DNA of 64,000 nucleotides from JAJPKK01 sp963802745 (GCA_963802745.1 CAWDKL010000048.1:1-64000), one strand, 5' to 3'. Counted from the stretch's first letter, positions 37,790-47,639 are shown. A program made the numbers and translations. Notes: generated from the sequence alone by a model not told the origin.

Positions 37790-38842
37790 TCATTCGCTTA
37801 ACTGCGTCAGCCCCGGCATAAACAGGCGCTCGACCGGCATGGCGGCCGGAATATCCCCGAGTTCCTGCAGCGCCAGCAAAACCTTGGCCAGGGCGGTGCG
37901 GGAAATTTTTCCGCTGGTTTCGAAGAAATGTCCGCCCTGCAGGAAGTCGTAGCTTTGCTCCACGTCCGCACGGGTGAGGCTGCTCACGGCGAGCATGATG
38001 GCGATGGCTTCACGCCGGTTGGCCGGGTCCTCCAGCCACTGAATCGCCCGCGAATAGACCGCCAGATAGGCTTGCGCGGTTTTCAGGTTGCGCCCCGCCC
38101 AGGTACGGTTGACCGCGACGCCGGAAAACGGCAGGTCCACCGTATCGGCCGCGAGGGCGAGCTTGCGAAACCCCGCCGCTTCGGCGTGGAAATTGTAGGG
38201 CGTGGTCAACAGCGCGGCGTCCGCCGCGCCCGATTGCAGCGCCGCCATGCGGGCCGAGGTGGCGCCGGCAAAGATCAGGTCGACGTCGCGCGGCGCGACA
38301 CCGGCGCCGGCCAGCATGCGGTCGAGGAAGATTTTGGTGATATCCTTCGGTCCGCCGACCGACACGGTCTTGCCCTTGAGTTCGCGCATCGACCCGATGG
38401 CCGGCTTGGCCAGGAGCGCATAGGGCGGACGCTGCGTCTCGATGCGGACGAGCGCAATCGACGCGCCCTTGTCGATGGCGCGGATCGGATCGACCAGCCC
38501 GCTGCCGACGCTGACATGAATGGATCCGGCGGCGAGCTGCTGGATCACGCTCGCATTGGATTGCGCGAAGACGAGATCGATCTTGATGTCGGCGGCTTGG
38601 AAGAAGCTTTTTCGGATGCCGATGTGGATCGGCCACAGATTGGTCGAGCCGGACGACACCCCGCCGGCGATGATCGTTTCCGCCGCACGCGCGGGCGGCG
38701 CGGACAGCAGCGCGGCGGCGACAATAACAGTGAACCGGAAACCCGTCCGCGCACCGCGGGCGTCTGGCCTTGGAGCGCGGGCGTCTCGCCCGCTAAGGTC
38801 AAAAGCGGGCGGGACGCCCGCGCTCCCATGGAGCATCATCAT
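37790..38842 (-). CDS. NMT1/SsuA-type ABC transporter substrate-binding protein
   Basis: 350 residues from ATG 38842 (three ATGs in a row behind GGGGAAGG). The mature part has the type-II periplasmic receptor pattern: ETIIAGGVSSGSTNLWPIHIGIRKSFFQAADIKIDLVFAQSNASVIQQLAAGSIHVSVGS, then GSMRELKGKTVSVGG and RMAALQSGAADAALLTTPYN. Substrates of the family include pyrimidine precursors, taurine and nitrate-like compounds. The start overlaps the deacetylase stop by four bases. The first ~35 residues (SAGVPPAFDLSGRDARAPR) are encoded by a dispersed hairpin repeat, so the original leader has been altered; the hydrophobic stretch FTVIVAAALLSAPPARA follows it. Confidence 0.8.
   Translation of the reverse strand: MMMLHGSAGVPPAFDLSGRDARAPRPDARGARTGFRFTVIVAAALLSAPPARAAETIIAGGVSSGSTNLWPIHIGIRKSFFQAADIKIDLVFAQSNASVIQQLAAGSIHVSVGSGLVDPIRAIDKGASIALVRIETQRPPYALLAKPAIGSMRELKGKTVSVGGPKDITKIFLDRMLAGAGVAPRDVDLIFAGATSARMAALQSGAADAALLTTPYNFHAEAAGFRKLALAADTVDLPFSGVAVNRTWAGRNLKTAQAYLAVYSRAIQWLEDPANRREAIAIMLAVSSLTRADVEQSYDFLQGGHFFETSGKISRTALAKVLLALQELGDIPAAMPVERLFMPGLTQLSE
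38772..38826. repeat. REP-like hairpin inside the 5' coding region
   Basis: GGAGCGCGGGCGTCTCGCC / GGCGGGACGCCCGCGCTCC form a ~22-bp near-perfect inverted repeat around ten bases (TAAGGTCAAA). It lies inside the first codons of the substrate-binding protein gene and ends 13 bases before the overlapping stop of the deacetylase. Confidence 0.75.
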
Positions 38843-39732
38843 CCTTCCCCGCGATGCGCCGCGGCCGCCGGCGATAAATAAAACTCCGCGATCTCGGCGC
38901 CGGTCGTGCGCCATACGCCCTGGTGGCGGCAGATATAGGCGAGCGCCTCGTCGAGTGCCCCGATGCGGTGCGGCACCCCGCTGATATAGGGATGCAGCGC
39001 GATCGGCAGCACGCGGCCGGATTCCGCGCCCTCGCGATAGAGCACATCGAAAGTGCGGCAGATCATGTCGCGGAATTCCCCCGGCGACACGTACATGCGC
39101 TCGTAGGCCGGCTTGTCGTTGGTCTGCTGCGGATACGGCACCGAGACGAGCCGGCGCCCGCCGTCGAGCTGCATGAGGTAGGGCTGGTCGTCGTTGCACC
39201 AGTCGCAAACATATCGGCAGCCTGCGGCGGCCAGCTGATCGAGCGAATCCCAGGTCTCCTGCAGGCCCGAACTGAGCCAGCCCTTGGGCCGCGCGCCGGT
39301 GGCACGCTCGATGGTGGCGAAGGTGCGCGCGATGATCTGGGCTTCCTCGCCGGGCGGCGCCTCGTTGAGGCGGCGGGTGTTGCTCTCGTTGTGGCCCATC
39401 CATTCCCAGCCGCGCTTGTTGCCCTCCTCGATAATGACGGGATGGTGCTCGCACAGCAGGCTGTTGAGCGCCACCGAGCCGCGGATGCCATAGCGGTCGA
39501 GCACCTCCATCAGCCGCCACACGCCGATCCGGTTGCCGTAGTCCCGCTCCGACCACATCGGCACGTCGGGAATCTTTCCGCCGGGCCCGTAGCCGCCGGG
39601 GCGCTCCTCGAGCGAGAAGAACTCGATATTGGGAATGACCCACAGGGCGACGCGCGCGCCGTTCGGCCAGGTCAGCTTCGGCCGGCGGATGATCGGGGAA
39701 TACGGAAACGGGCCGTAGGGACGGGGCTTCAT
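38839..39732 (-). CDS. Polysaccharide deacetylase / PuuE-like allantoinase family
   Basis: 297 residues of the NodB-like fold: RVALWVIPNIEFF, RIGVWRLMEVLDRYGIRGSVALNSLLCEHHP, GWEWMGHNESN, GLQETWDSLDQLAAAGCRYVCDW, and LPIALHPYISGVPHRIGALDEALAYI. The motif-1 aspartates of chitin-type deacetylases are replaced, as in the PuuE/urate-related subgroup that opens allantoin-like rings or acts on small amides. It is coupled to the downstream substrate-binding protein, so it probably processes the imported compound, possibly a purine or pyrimidine breakdown product. No hydantoinase genes adjacent. Confidence 0.8.
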   Translation of the reverse strand: MKPRPYGPFPYSPIIRRPKLTWPNGARVALWVIPNIEFFSLEERPGGYGPGGKIPDVPMWSERDYGNRIGVWRLMEVLDRYGIRGSVALNSLLCEHHPVIIEEGNKRGWEWMGHNESNTRRLNEAPPGEEAQIIARTFATIERATGARPKGWLSSGLQETWDSLDQLAAAGCRYVCDWCNDDQPYLMQLDGGRRLVSVPYPQQTNDKPAYERMYVSPGEFRDMICRTFDVLYREGAESGRVLPIALHPYISGVPHRIGALDEALAYICRHQGVWRTTGAEIAEFYLSPAAAAHRGEG

Positions 39733-39912
39733 GCAGCTTGCCTTCGCGGAGCCGGGTTGCGATCGGTTCAGCTTACCCTGCGCGGCGCACCGGCTTCCAG
39801 GTGGGCGATGACCTTGTCGAGCTTTACCACATCCAATTATTTTATGCTGCAGATCGAACAGGTTAAGCTTATGGGACGTATCCGGGGCAAAAGTCGAGGC
39901 GGTTTCTCACGG

Positions 39913-40009
39913 GTCATGGCCGGGCTTGTCCCGGCCATCCCGGAAACCGATACACGGTGCCTTTCCCAACGAGATCGCCGGGACGAGCCTGGGCGAGCCC
40001 GGCGATGAC
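39913..40009. repeat. Dispersed intergenic repeat, type B
   Basis: GTCATGGCCGGGCTTGTCC…CGGCCATCC followed by GAGATCGCCGGGACGAGC…GCCCGGCGATGAC. It carries the same two hairpin modules as 9185-9277, in the reverse orientation. Confidence 0.7.
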
Positions 40010-40309
40010 GGACGGACTGCCTCCACTATTGCCCCTGCTACGATGGGACGGGCTGCGGTCGAAGCAGCATTCTTTCACCAGCACCTTCCATGGGCACCAC
40101 ATGGGTAGCCATGTGGATAGCAGGTCGACCGCCGGGCGCACGCAGGCACCCCGAGGTGCATGATAACGGTGCCGATGCCGCGTTGGGTAAAATGCGCCGC
40201 CAGCGCCTTGCCGTAAAAGGACGCCGGCGCGCTGTTCGGCAATCATCACATCGCGGGGCTCCGGCTTGAACTCCGCAAAAATTTCCACCCGATCAGCGAA
40301 TGACCGCAA
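40010..40309 (-). pseudogene. Remnant of an isochorismatase-family hydrolase
   Basis: On the minus strand EFKPEPRDVMIAEQRA is followed, after a frame change, by SFYGKALAAHFTQRGIGTVIM, and after further changes by a segment around RPAVDLLS … VLVKECCFDRSP. This order matches N-carbamoylsarcosine-amidase-type isochorismatases (PSAFFGTxLA … L … RGxDTVxxxGxxTSGCVRATVVDxL … V V x E x x x D R). At least two frameshifts and loss of the nucleophile-cysteine segment make it non-functional. A type-B repeat sits at its 3' end. The rest of 39733-40344 holds nothing else I can support. Confidence 0.55.
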
Positions 40310-40344
40310 TCGACAAAGCTACAAAATTTGATGCGAACACTGCC

Positions 40345-40917
40345 TTATCGAGATGGGTGCAGCGTCGCCGATACACCTGTGGTACCTGCTAGCGTGACTA
40401 GCGGTCTTGGCTCATTTGCCCTAACCACTATCTTGGCTGCGATTTCCTTTGCCACGGCAAGCCCTTGGCTGTTCAGCGCGTAGTTGCTCCCCTTGCGCTG
40501 GCCGTTGCGAACCACATACCGGCCGTTTCTGATGCACTCCTTAGCGGGGCGACGGAGTGAGATGCCGGATTGTTCGGCGGCACGAAAAAGCTGGGTAGCC
40601 AGAACACATTCCTCGTTTTTGAGCAGGTAGTATCCGTACAACAGAAGCAACATGGCATCGGCGTTCCTGTCAGGGCCATCCGGGAGCACCTTCAACACGA
40701 TGGTCCCATCCTGACGGAGGTCGAAAATACCCGTCGGCAAACTCTGGTCGAATGCTTTGCGCGAAGATTCGGCCAAACCGGCGTTTCCCGCAGGGGGGCG
40801 ACGCTCTCCAAGCATTGAAAGAAACTGATGATACATGGGGTGCACCTCGTCCTCGGCTACCTCGGCCTCGAACTCGGCGTCGCCAATTCTCATCTTAAGT
40901 CGCCGCAATTCGCTCAT
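40345..40917 (-). CDS. Hypothetical cytoplasmic protein
   Basis: 190 residues from ATG 40917 (MSELRRLKMRIGDAEFEAEV), behind GAGAGGG; the longer open frame is not needed. N-terminal part is acidic; the middle (ADAMLLLLYGYYLLKNEECVLATQLFRAAEQSG) is helical; the C-terminal part is basic. The composition is a little more AT-rich than its neighbours. No recognisable domain. It could be an accessory or phage-derived gene. Confidence 0.55.
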   Translation of the reverse strand: MSELRRLKMRIGDAEFEAEVAEDEVHPMYHQFLSMLGERRPPAGNAGLAESSRKAFDQSLPTGIFDLRQDGTIVLKVLPDGPDRNADAMLLLLYGYYLLKNEECVLATQLFRAAEQSGISLRRPAKECIRNGRYVVRNGQRKGSNYALNSQGLAVAKEIAAKIVVRANEPRPLVTLAGTTGVSATLHPSR

Positions 40918-41178
40918 CGGTCCCTCTCTGGGTCGCGCTTTCGCAAAAGATTTTGCCCGCTCGACGCGCGCCGGTCGCATAGCGTCAAGGCTCCAATCGT
41001 CGAAAAAATAACTCCCCCTAACCTCCTCCCGTGGTCAGTCTTGTTAAGAAAGTGCCCCGTGCATTTCACACGGGGCCGAAAGGCTCTTTGCACACCGACG
41101 TGTTCATTTGCCAATTCAGACGCTTCTCGGCAGAGCGCCCTCAGGCTGAGGGCGACTTAAACATGGTTCTAACTAAAG

Positions 41179-41436
41179 TTACCGGGACGATTGGCTCGCA
41201 GAACGACGACGCGGCCCCTGCGCGCTGGACGTATTCGCGTTCACCGGAACGCTCGCGGCCTGTGGGCATGCGTCCCACGACCCGAACCGGCCATCCTTCT
41301 CCATTGACTGGGAAAACTTGAAGCACTGGTTGCCCTTACGGATCGGGCCACCGCCGGATTGATCGGCCTGTACGGGAGCGGATGCCAATAGGGCGCCGAA
41401 GGCGATCGCGGCGGCTGCGATTGTCAACTTGCACAT
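41179..41436 (-). CDS. Small secreted hypothetical protein
   Basis: 85 residues from ATG 41436, behind GAGGGAACG. Signal peptide residues 1-21 (TIAAAAIAFGALLASAPVQA). The mature part has two cysteines (GNQCFKFSQSMEKDGRFGSWDACP), probably a disulfide, and a basic, Ser-rich tail. This GNxCFKFS…GxWxxCP motif is seen in small Bradyrhizobium-type exported proteins of unknown role. Confidence 0.6.
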   Translation of the reverse strand: MCKLTIAAAAIAFGALLASAPVQADQSGGGPIRKGNQCFKFSQSMEKDGRFGSWDACPQAASVPVNANTSSAQGPRRRSASQSSR

Positions 41437-41932
41437 AGACGTTCCCTCAAGGGTTGCGCATGCAACCACCCTGGTTGCATAACTTTAGTATAAAACGGAT
41501 ATCGCTTTAGATGGGTCATGTCAACATTAATTTTATTGAAATAAAAAATTTATGTCTGATCACGCAGCTTTTTTACATGATTTACATGATAAGGTATTTT
41601 ATAACCTCTAAATCGTGACAGAACGGTAACGGGAGCCGCCATCACATAAATCCCGGAATGCCGGGGGTGACCTGAATCACCGTCGGGATTGACTGCACAG
41701 GAGTGCGGATTGTGGCTTTTTTACCTCTAAACATGTCCGCTAGAGGGGCAGGCCGCGGCAGGGCAATCTTCCGATCATTTCATTCCCGTCGCTTCCGGAA
41801 TGGCGGCTTGACAGCACCTTGCGCGCGCCCACGCCTTGTTGCTGACACAACCGATAACTCTTCCTAATCATTGCGCCCCTTCGCTGGGCGCAACCGCCGA
41901 TGTGGGTGGCAATGGCATGAAGGAGAGGGCAG
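41437..41932. other. AT-rich intergenic stretch
   Basis: About 500 bp between the small secreted protein (minus) and the Tat-exported protein (plus). Bases 41490-41620 are strikingly AT-rich for this genome (…AATTTTATTGAAATAAAAAATTT…), with a near-repeat of TTTACATGAT at about 41573-41590. It probably contains divergent promoters. No gene seen. Confidence 0.5.
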
Positions 41933-42592
41933 ATGACCGATCGCAGCCGTGAAACCGTCAACGCAGCACCGCGCCGAAATTTCTTCCGCCGCCTGGGCGG
42001 CGTAATGGCGTTGGGATTTGGCGGGTTCGCGCCTACAGCGCTGCACGCCCAGCCGGCCGCGCCGCGGGGCGGCGGCCCCAATTGGCCGGGCGTGCTGACG
42101 GGAAGCCATCGGCAGGTGGTGGATGCCTACGAGGTCAATTCCGGGTTTCCGCTGGCTTTCGCATACACATTCCTCGCCCCGAACGAGTCGGCGACGGCCG
42201 TCATCGTCTTGCGCCACGGCGCAACCCCGATCGCCCTCGATCATGCGATGTGGGCGAAATACAAGATCGGCGAGGCTTTCAAGATCATCGATCCGGAGAC
42301 CAAGGCTCCGGCGGTGAAGAACCCGTTCCTGCGGCCGAAGCCGGGCGTCCTGCTGGTGGAGGACATCGCGCTGGACCGCCTGCTGGCGCGCGGCGTCGTG
42401 ATCGGCGCCTGCAATGTCGCGATCCAGGTACTGAGCAAAGCCGTGGCCGGCAATGCCGGGGTAAGTGCGGAGGAAGCGGCGAAGGAGTGGACCGCCAATA
42501 TCGTGCCGGGAATTACCGTCCTTCCGTCGGGAACCTGGGGTGTGAACCGCGCGCAGGAAGCCGGCTGCTCCTATTGTTCCGGTGGTGGCTGA
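41933..42592 (+). CDS. Tat-exported DsrE-like hypothetical protein
   Basis: 219 residues. A twin-arginine-type leader (RRNFFRRLGGVMALGFGGFAPTALHAQ) predicts folded export. The mature part resembles secreted DsrE/DsrF-fold proteins: QVVDAYEVNSGFPLAFAYTFLAPN, ATAVIVLRHGATPIALDHAMWAKYK, GVVIGACNVAIQVLSKAVA, IVPGITVLPSGTWGVNRAQEAGC. The central Cys in GACN is at the DsrE active-site position and a C-terminal CSYC pair is present. A sulfur- or redox-related role is possible but unproved. GGAGAGG precedes the ATG. Confidence 0.6.
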   Translation: MTDRSRETVNAAPRRNFFRRLGGVMALGFGGFAPTALHAQPAAPRGGGPNWPGVLTGSHRQVVDAYEVNSGFPLAFAYTFLAPNESATAVIVLRHGATPIALDHAMWAKYKIGEAFKIIDPETKAPAVKNPFLRPKPGVLLVEDIALDRLLARGVVIGACNVAIQVLSKAVAGNAGVSAEEAAKEWTANIVPGITVLPSGTWGVNRAQEAGCSYCSGGG

Positions 42593-42636
42593 TCGTCCTT
42601 GACCCGGGCGGCGCCGCCCGCCATGTGATCACCAGT

Positions 42637-43060
42637 CAGTCGGCCGGACGGCCGCCGCGGCAGGGGCCGAAAGGCCGCCGGGGAGGAAAGTCCGGGCTCC
42701 ATGGACAAACGGTGCCGGATAACGTCCGGCGGGGGCGACCCCAGGGACAGTGCCACAGAAAACAAACCGCCGCGGCGCGTTGCGTCTGGCCGCGGCAAGG
42801 GTGAAACGGTGCGGCAAGAGCGCACCGCGCTTGCGGTAACGCAAGCGGCAGGGCAAACCCCACCGGGAGCAAAACCGAATAGGGACGGCGTGGGAGGCGA
42901 TGACGCTTCGGCGGCAGCGTTATTCCAGGATGTTGTCTTGATCCTGCCGTCCGGGTGGGTTGCTCAAGGCGCCAGGCAACCGGCGCATTAGAGGAATGGC
43001 CGTCGCGTGCCGGGCTCGCGCCCGGTGCCATACAGAACCCGGCTTACAGGCCGGCTGATA
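42637..43060 (+). ncRNA. rnpB: RNase P RNA, class A
   Basis: Contains GAGGAAAGTCCGGGCTCC (the conserved 5' core), GACAGTGCCACAGAAA, GGGTGAAACGGTGCGGCAAGAGCGCACC, GGCAAACCCCACCGGGAGCAAAACC, AGAGGAATGGCC and ACAGAACCCGGCTTACAGGCCGGC. The 5' segment AGTCGGCCGG can pair with CCGGCTGA at the 3' end (P1). It is the catalytic RNA that matures tRNA 5' ends. A hairpin follows directly. Ends are placed by P1 pairing and may be off by a few bases. Confidence 0.97.
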
Positions 43061-43064
43061 GTGA

Positions 43065-43097
43065 GGAGGCTCGGCGCTGCAACGCGCCGGGCCTCCG
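43065..43097 (+). terminator. Hairpin terminator after rnpB
   Basis: GGAGGCTCGGCGC / GCGCCGGGCCTCC with loop TGCAAC, five bases past the RNase P RNA end, followed by GCCATTTTG. Confidence 0.6.
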
Positions 43098-43148
43098 CCA
43101 TTTTGTGGCGGCACGGCTGCTTGGGGGCACGCCGTCGGCAAATGAAAA

Positions 43149-43175
43149 CGCCGGGCGAAGGTCGATCGCCCGGCG
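43149..43175. terminator. Hairpin between rnpB and the convergent cytochrome gene
   Basis: CGCCGGGCGA / TCGCCCGGCG stem around AGGTCGA. It lies between converging transcripts and could end transcription in either direction; an A-run before it (GAAAA) becomes a T-run on the minus strand. Confidence 0.6.
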
Positions 43176-43225
43176 CGCAAAATCGCCGCAATTCGGCGTG
43201 TCTCAACCGCCCGCCGGACCGGCGA

Positions 43226-44464
43226 TTAGTTGGTCGCGCTCTTGACTTCCACCAGGCCGACCTCGTTTTCGAGACTGTTCGCCAGGACCGGATTGCCGTC
43301 GCGGTCTACCGTCATATTGCGAACGATGTCGCCGCCTCCCGGGATTGCCCAGCTCTGGAACTTCTCGGTTTTGGGATCGAAGCGGACAACGGTATTGGGC
43401 TTCGCACCGGATTCGTTGTACCAAATCGCACCCTTGGTTAACGCGATGCCATAGGGCAGAGACTTCGGACCGCTCGGCGACTGCCACTCCTTGACTTCGC
43501 CGGTTGCGGGGTCGAGCCGTCCCAAAAAGCCGCGCGCATAGTCCGTGTACCAAACCTTATCATCGGGCGAAATGGCAATCCGGCGGGGGCGCGCGCCGGC
43601 ACTCGGCAGCTGATACTCTTGGATATGCATGTTGTCGTCGATGGTGGCGACCTTTGGCGCACCGAACTCGACGAAATAAACCACGTTCTTGGAGTTCACG
43701 GCCATGCCGTAGGGCCGGGCATTCGGGGTCGGGGGCGTAGCGAGCTTGATGTCGCCTGATTTCGGATCGAGCCGGCCGACGAAGTTGCCGTTCTGGACAC
43801 TGAACCAAATAATGCCGTTGTGATCGATCACCAGCGTATGCGGATCGCGTGCCTTCGGATCGGGCAGCTTGTATTCCGTAACCTCGCCGGTCTTGACGTC
43901 GAGCTTTCCGATAAAGCCGCGGAAATTGCCGGTGAACCACACATTGCCGTCTTTATCCTCGACAAGGCCATGCGGCGCCGACATCGGATGCACCGGATAT
44001 TCCTTGAATGTTCCGGTCTTCGGATCCAGACGGCCCAGCTTGTTGGCGAGCTGGCCGGACCACCAGATCGACCCGTCACGGGCCGCCATCGGATCATGCG
44101 GACGCGAGCCGGGTGTCGGCAGCGGCCATTCCATGATGTTCACTTCCGTAGGTCCGGGGATCAGCACCGCCGGAGGCCGCGGCTTTTCCGGGAACGACCG
44201 GATCAAATAGGCCCGCACGGTGTCCCACTGGTCCGGCGGCACCGGTGCCCCGAAATTGCGCATCATGTTGGTGATCGTCAGCCACCCTTCCGGCGTGTAA
44301 CCGGCGGTCAGCCGATTGATGTCATGACAACCGCCGCACACCGCCACCACGGTCGATTTCCCCGGACCTTCCGGAAAATTCTGTCCGCGCTGCTGCGCCA
44401 TGGCGGGAAAGACCGCGCCGAGAAGCGCGGCCGCGATCGCGGGCAAGAGTAACCTATTGGACAT
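43226..44464 (-). CDS. Secreted cytochrome c / Vgb-type beta-propeller fusion
   Basis: 412 residues. Signal peptide to about residue 23 (AAALLGAVFPAMAQ). Residues 30-100 form a small heme domain with CGGCHDI and a downstream Met pair (TNMMRNFG). The rest is a seven-bladed virginiamycin-B-lyase/streptogramin-like propeller with repeats such as GSIWWSGQLANKLGRLDPKTG, GNVWFTGNFRGFIGKLDVKTG and GIIWFSVQNGNFVGRLDPKSG. Such fusions are common in soil proteobacteria and probably oxidise an unknown periplasmic substrate; antibiotic lyase activity should not be assumed. Comparable in design to the 17917-20157 protein. Confidence 0.82.
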   Translation of the reverse strand: MSNRLLLPAIAAALLGAVFPAMAQQRGQNFPEGPGKSTVVAVCGGCHDINRLTAGYTPEGWLTITNMMRNFGAPVPPDQWDTVRAYLIRSFPEKPRPPAVLIPGPTEVNIMEWPLPTPGSRPHDPMAARDGSIWWSGQLANKLGRLDPKTGTFKEYPVHPMSAPHGLVEDKDGNVWFTGNFRGFIGKLDVKTGEVTEYKLPDPKARDPHTLVIDHNGIIWFSVQNGNFVGRLDPKSGDIKLATPPTPNARPYGMAVNSKNVVYFVEFGAPKVATIDDNMHIQEYQLPSAGARPRRIAISPDDKVWYTDYARGFLGRLDPATGEVKEWQSPSGPKSLPYGIALTKGAIWYNESGAKPNTVVRFDPKTEKFQSWAIPGGGDIVRNMTVDRDGNPVLANSLENEVGLVEVKSATN

Positions 44465-44662
44465 GAGGGGTCTCCGAGTCGAGGCGAATGTGTCAACGCC
44501 GATCTTAAACTACCATGCCGTTTGACGGCCCATGCCGTCAAGCCTGTGAAGCCTGCGCGGGTCACGATGAATCGCGCGGGGGCTGCCATCCGCATGCATC
44601 GACGCAGCCGCGATCTTACAGGAATCAGCGGGTTTTGGCAGCGTTGGCCCCGCACGCGGGGC

Positions 44663-47639
44663 TCACATCACCCGCGACACGCTCAGCAGGCCGGGCCGCT
44701 CGGCGTTGGCGGCTTCGATCGCCTGCTCGGAGCCGAGCACGACCACCCGGCCCTTGGCGGCGACCTCTGCCATAGCATCGCCGAAGCCGCGCAGATCGGC
44801 GGCGGTGGTGGCAAGGATTTCCTCGCGCATGCGCTGGCGTGCCGCGTCGGTGTCGCCGATCAGGTGGCGCTGCATCGACGCGAAGCCCTTGGCATCGGGC
44901 AGACGGTAGGTATCAACTTCCCCGATGGTGCCGATGATATTGCGTTCAAGCTCCGACGCGCTGAGATCCGCGGTTTTGAGGAACTCCGCGGTGCGGTCGT
45001 AGATGTCGAGCGTCGCGGTGAGGTTGGGGTCGCGATAGGATACGAACGTGAAATCGCCGGAGTAGCGGTCGAAATTGCACTGGCCCCCATAGGCGCCGCC
45101 CTGGACGCGGACCTTCTCCCACAGGTAGGTGGTGCGTAGATATCGGCGGGCTACCAGATGCGCACCGCTCGGCTTGACGCCCTTCCGCATAGAGGTTCGC
45201 ACCCTTGCCGACGTAGTTGACCTGGGTCGGCATCACCAAGCCCTCGGAGCGCGGCGTGGCGGCAACGCGCCATGGTGCACTCTTCACGGCGGTGTGCGGC
45301 AGATCGCCGAGAAAGGCTGCGAGCTGCGGCTCGAGTCGCGCCCAGTCGGCGGCCTCGGCCGTGACATTGCACAGCATCGCGGCGCGGTTCACGAGGGCCC
45401 CGCGAATGCGCTCCAGCGTCGCCAGCACCGCGTCCCAATCGCTCTCCACGTCGTCCGCAAGTTTGCGCAGGAAGAAAAGAAAACTTACGCCGCCCATCTG
45501 TTCGTCGGCCCAATCGGCCTCGTGGAAATTGGCGCGCAGGCGGGTATCCACATAGGACGAACCGGCCGGCACGATGCGGGATTCGAGCGCCGCCTTCTCC
45601 TCCAGCACCAGCTGGGCGAAGCGCTCGCGGTTGTCGAGCCGCGCCCGGGCGAGAATGTCGCGCAAAATCGCCAGCATCTCGCCGGTCTGCTCGGGCAGCG
45701 CCTTGCCGCGCAAGTTGAGCCACGCGGTCGCTGTCGGGCTGCCCGCGATCGTCGCGCTCCAGCGCTGCGGCCGGATGCCCCCGGTGGCGCGGCCGATCCG
45801 CTGCGACAGGCGCACGAAGTCCTCGTTGCCGACGCCGGTCTCGATGAGCGCGCGGCCGAACAGCCACACATAGGGCAACAGGTCGCCCGGCAGGGTGTGC
45901 AGGTCGAAGCCGAGATCGAGATACACGATGCCGTTGGTGAACAGGTCGTGGTAAAGTACCGGCGTATCGGCCAGGGTGGTGACGCTTAAGGGAATGAGCT
46001 TGTTCTCGCGCGGCAGGTCGGCGAGCGTCAGCGTCGGGATGGTGGCAAGCGCCTCCGGCGGGTCAGGCTGTTCCTGCTGATGCTTGAGCGTCGCGGCGGC
46101 TTCCATGGTGGCGCGCACATCGCTGTCGGTCATGGCGGCGCGCGCCGCGTCGAGCCGGGCCTGTTCCTCCGCCGCCTCGCGCTCGGCCTGGTCGCGGTCG
46201 GGCTTGAGGGTGATGACGGTACGGTGAGGGTTGTCGATGAAGTGATGGCGCAGCAGCGCCTCGAAATAGCGCTCGCCGGCGGCTACCCGGGCTTTGACGG
46301 CGGCGAGCGGCGCCGCAAAGGCGAGCGGCGTCAGCGGGTCGCGCCCATGCAGCCAGGCGCGCAATGACCGCAGCATGAACACGATCCCGCGCGGGAATGA
46401 ACCGGTGTTGTTCTCGCGCAGGTGAAACTCGACGGTGTTGAGCGCGGACTCGACGGTCAGCGGGTCGATGCCGTCGCGGGCGAGTTTTGCGATCGTATCC
46501 GTAATCAGGCGCTCGATCTTGTCGGAATCGGTCGGGTCGATGCCCTTGAGCCCGATGGAAAACATCGGCTGCCGCAAGCCGTCGTCGAGGCCGCCGCCCG
46601 CAAGTCCCTCGCCGAGCCCGGAATCGATCAGCGCCTTGTAGAGCGGTGCCGCCGGATTGCCGATGAGGATGTGCTCCAGCACGTCGAGGCCGAGGGCGGC
46701 TTCGACGTCGGTGACCTCGTCGAGCATCCAGTTCACCGAAATCATCGATTCCTTGGGTACTTCCGCTCCGGCCCCGGCGGCCGGCGCCGCGTCCTCGGCG
46801 CCGGCCGCATAGGTGCGGGTCAGCCGCTTGGGCGCCTTGAAGCGGGGCTGCAGCGGCACCTCGGCATCCACCGCGATGCGGTCGAATTCGCCGAGATAGG
46901 CGTCGAGCAGCCGCAGCCGCTGTTCCGGGTCGTCGTCGCCATAGAAGAAAATTTTGGCATTGGACGGATGGTAGTGGCGGGCGTGAAAGTCCTTGAGCTG
47001 CGCGAAGGTGAGGTCCGGAATGTGCTTCGGATCGCCGCCGGAATCGAGCCCATAGGTGATGTCCGGATAGAGCGACTGCTGCGATAATTCATGCAGCATG
47101 CTGTCGGGGGACGAATAATTCCCCTTCATTTCGTTGAATACCACGCCCTTATAGGTGAGCGGCGCGTCGGGGGCGTCGAGTTCGTAATGCCAGCCCTCCT
47201 GCTGGAAGATTTGGGGGGTGAGGCGCGGGTGAAACACGGCGTCGAGATAAACGTCGATGAGATTGTAAAAGTCTTGCACGTTCTGGCTGGCCACCGGATA
47301 GCAGGTCTTGTCCGGAAACGTCATGGCATTCAGGAAGGTGTTGAGCGAGCTCTTCATCAGCTCGACGAACGGCTCCTTGATGGGATATTTGCGCGACCCG
47401 CACAGCACCGAGTGCTCCAGAATATGCGCGACGCCGGTAGAGTCCGCCGGCGGGGTGCTGAAGCTGACGCCGAACACTTTGTTTTCGTCGGCATTGACCA
47501 GCGAGATCAGCTCCGCACCCGTCGCGACATGGCGGTAATATTTCGCCGTAGAATTGATGTCCGGCAGATTTTGTTCGCGGATGAGCGCGAAGCCATGCGT
47601 TACGGTGGTCTTCGCGGCGGCCATCGGGGTTGCGGTCAT
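44663..47639 (-). pseudogene. M16C insulinase-like metalloprotease (PreP type), one-base frameshift
   Basis: About 991 residues when corrected, the usual size. Zinc site HILEHSVLCGSRKYP (HxxEH) near residue 73, with the conserved NTFLNAMTFPDKTCYPVASQN and IFQQEGWHYEL regions, then the second catalytically inactive half ending LRTTYLWEKVRVQGGAYGGQC. The frame breaks at about 45180 (GANLYAEG / VKPSGAHLVARRYL), where one extra G in a GGG run fully explains it. The last ~170 residues, including the conserved R-Y segment of M16, are in the other frame. It degrades peptides such as cleaved leader peptides. A consensus error is quite possible. Confidence 0.9.
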
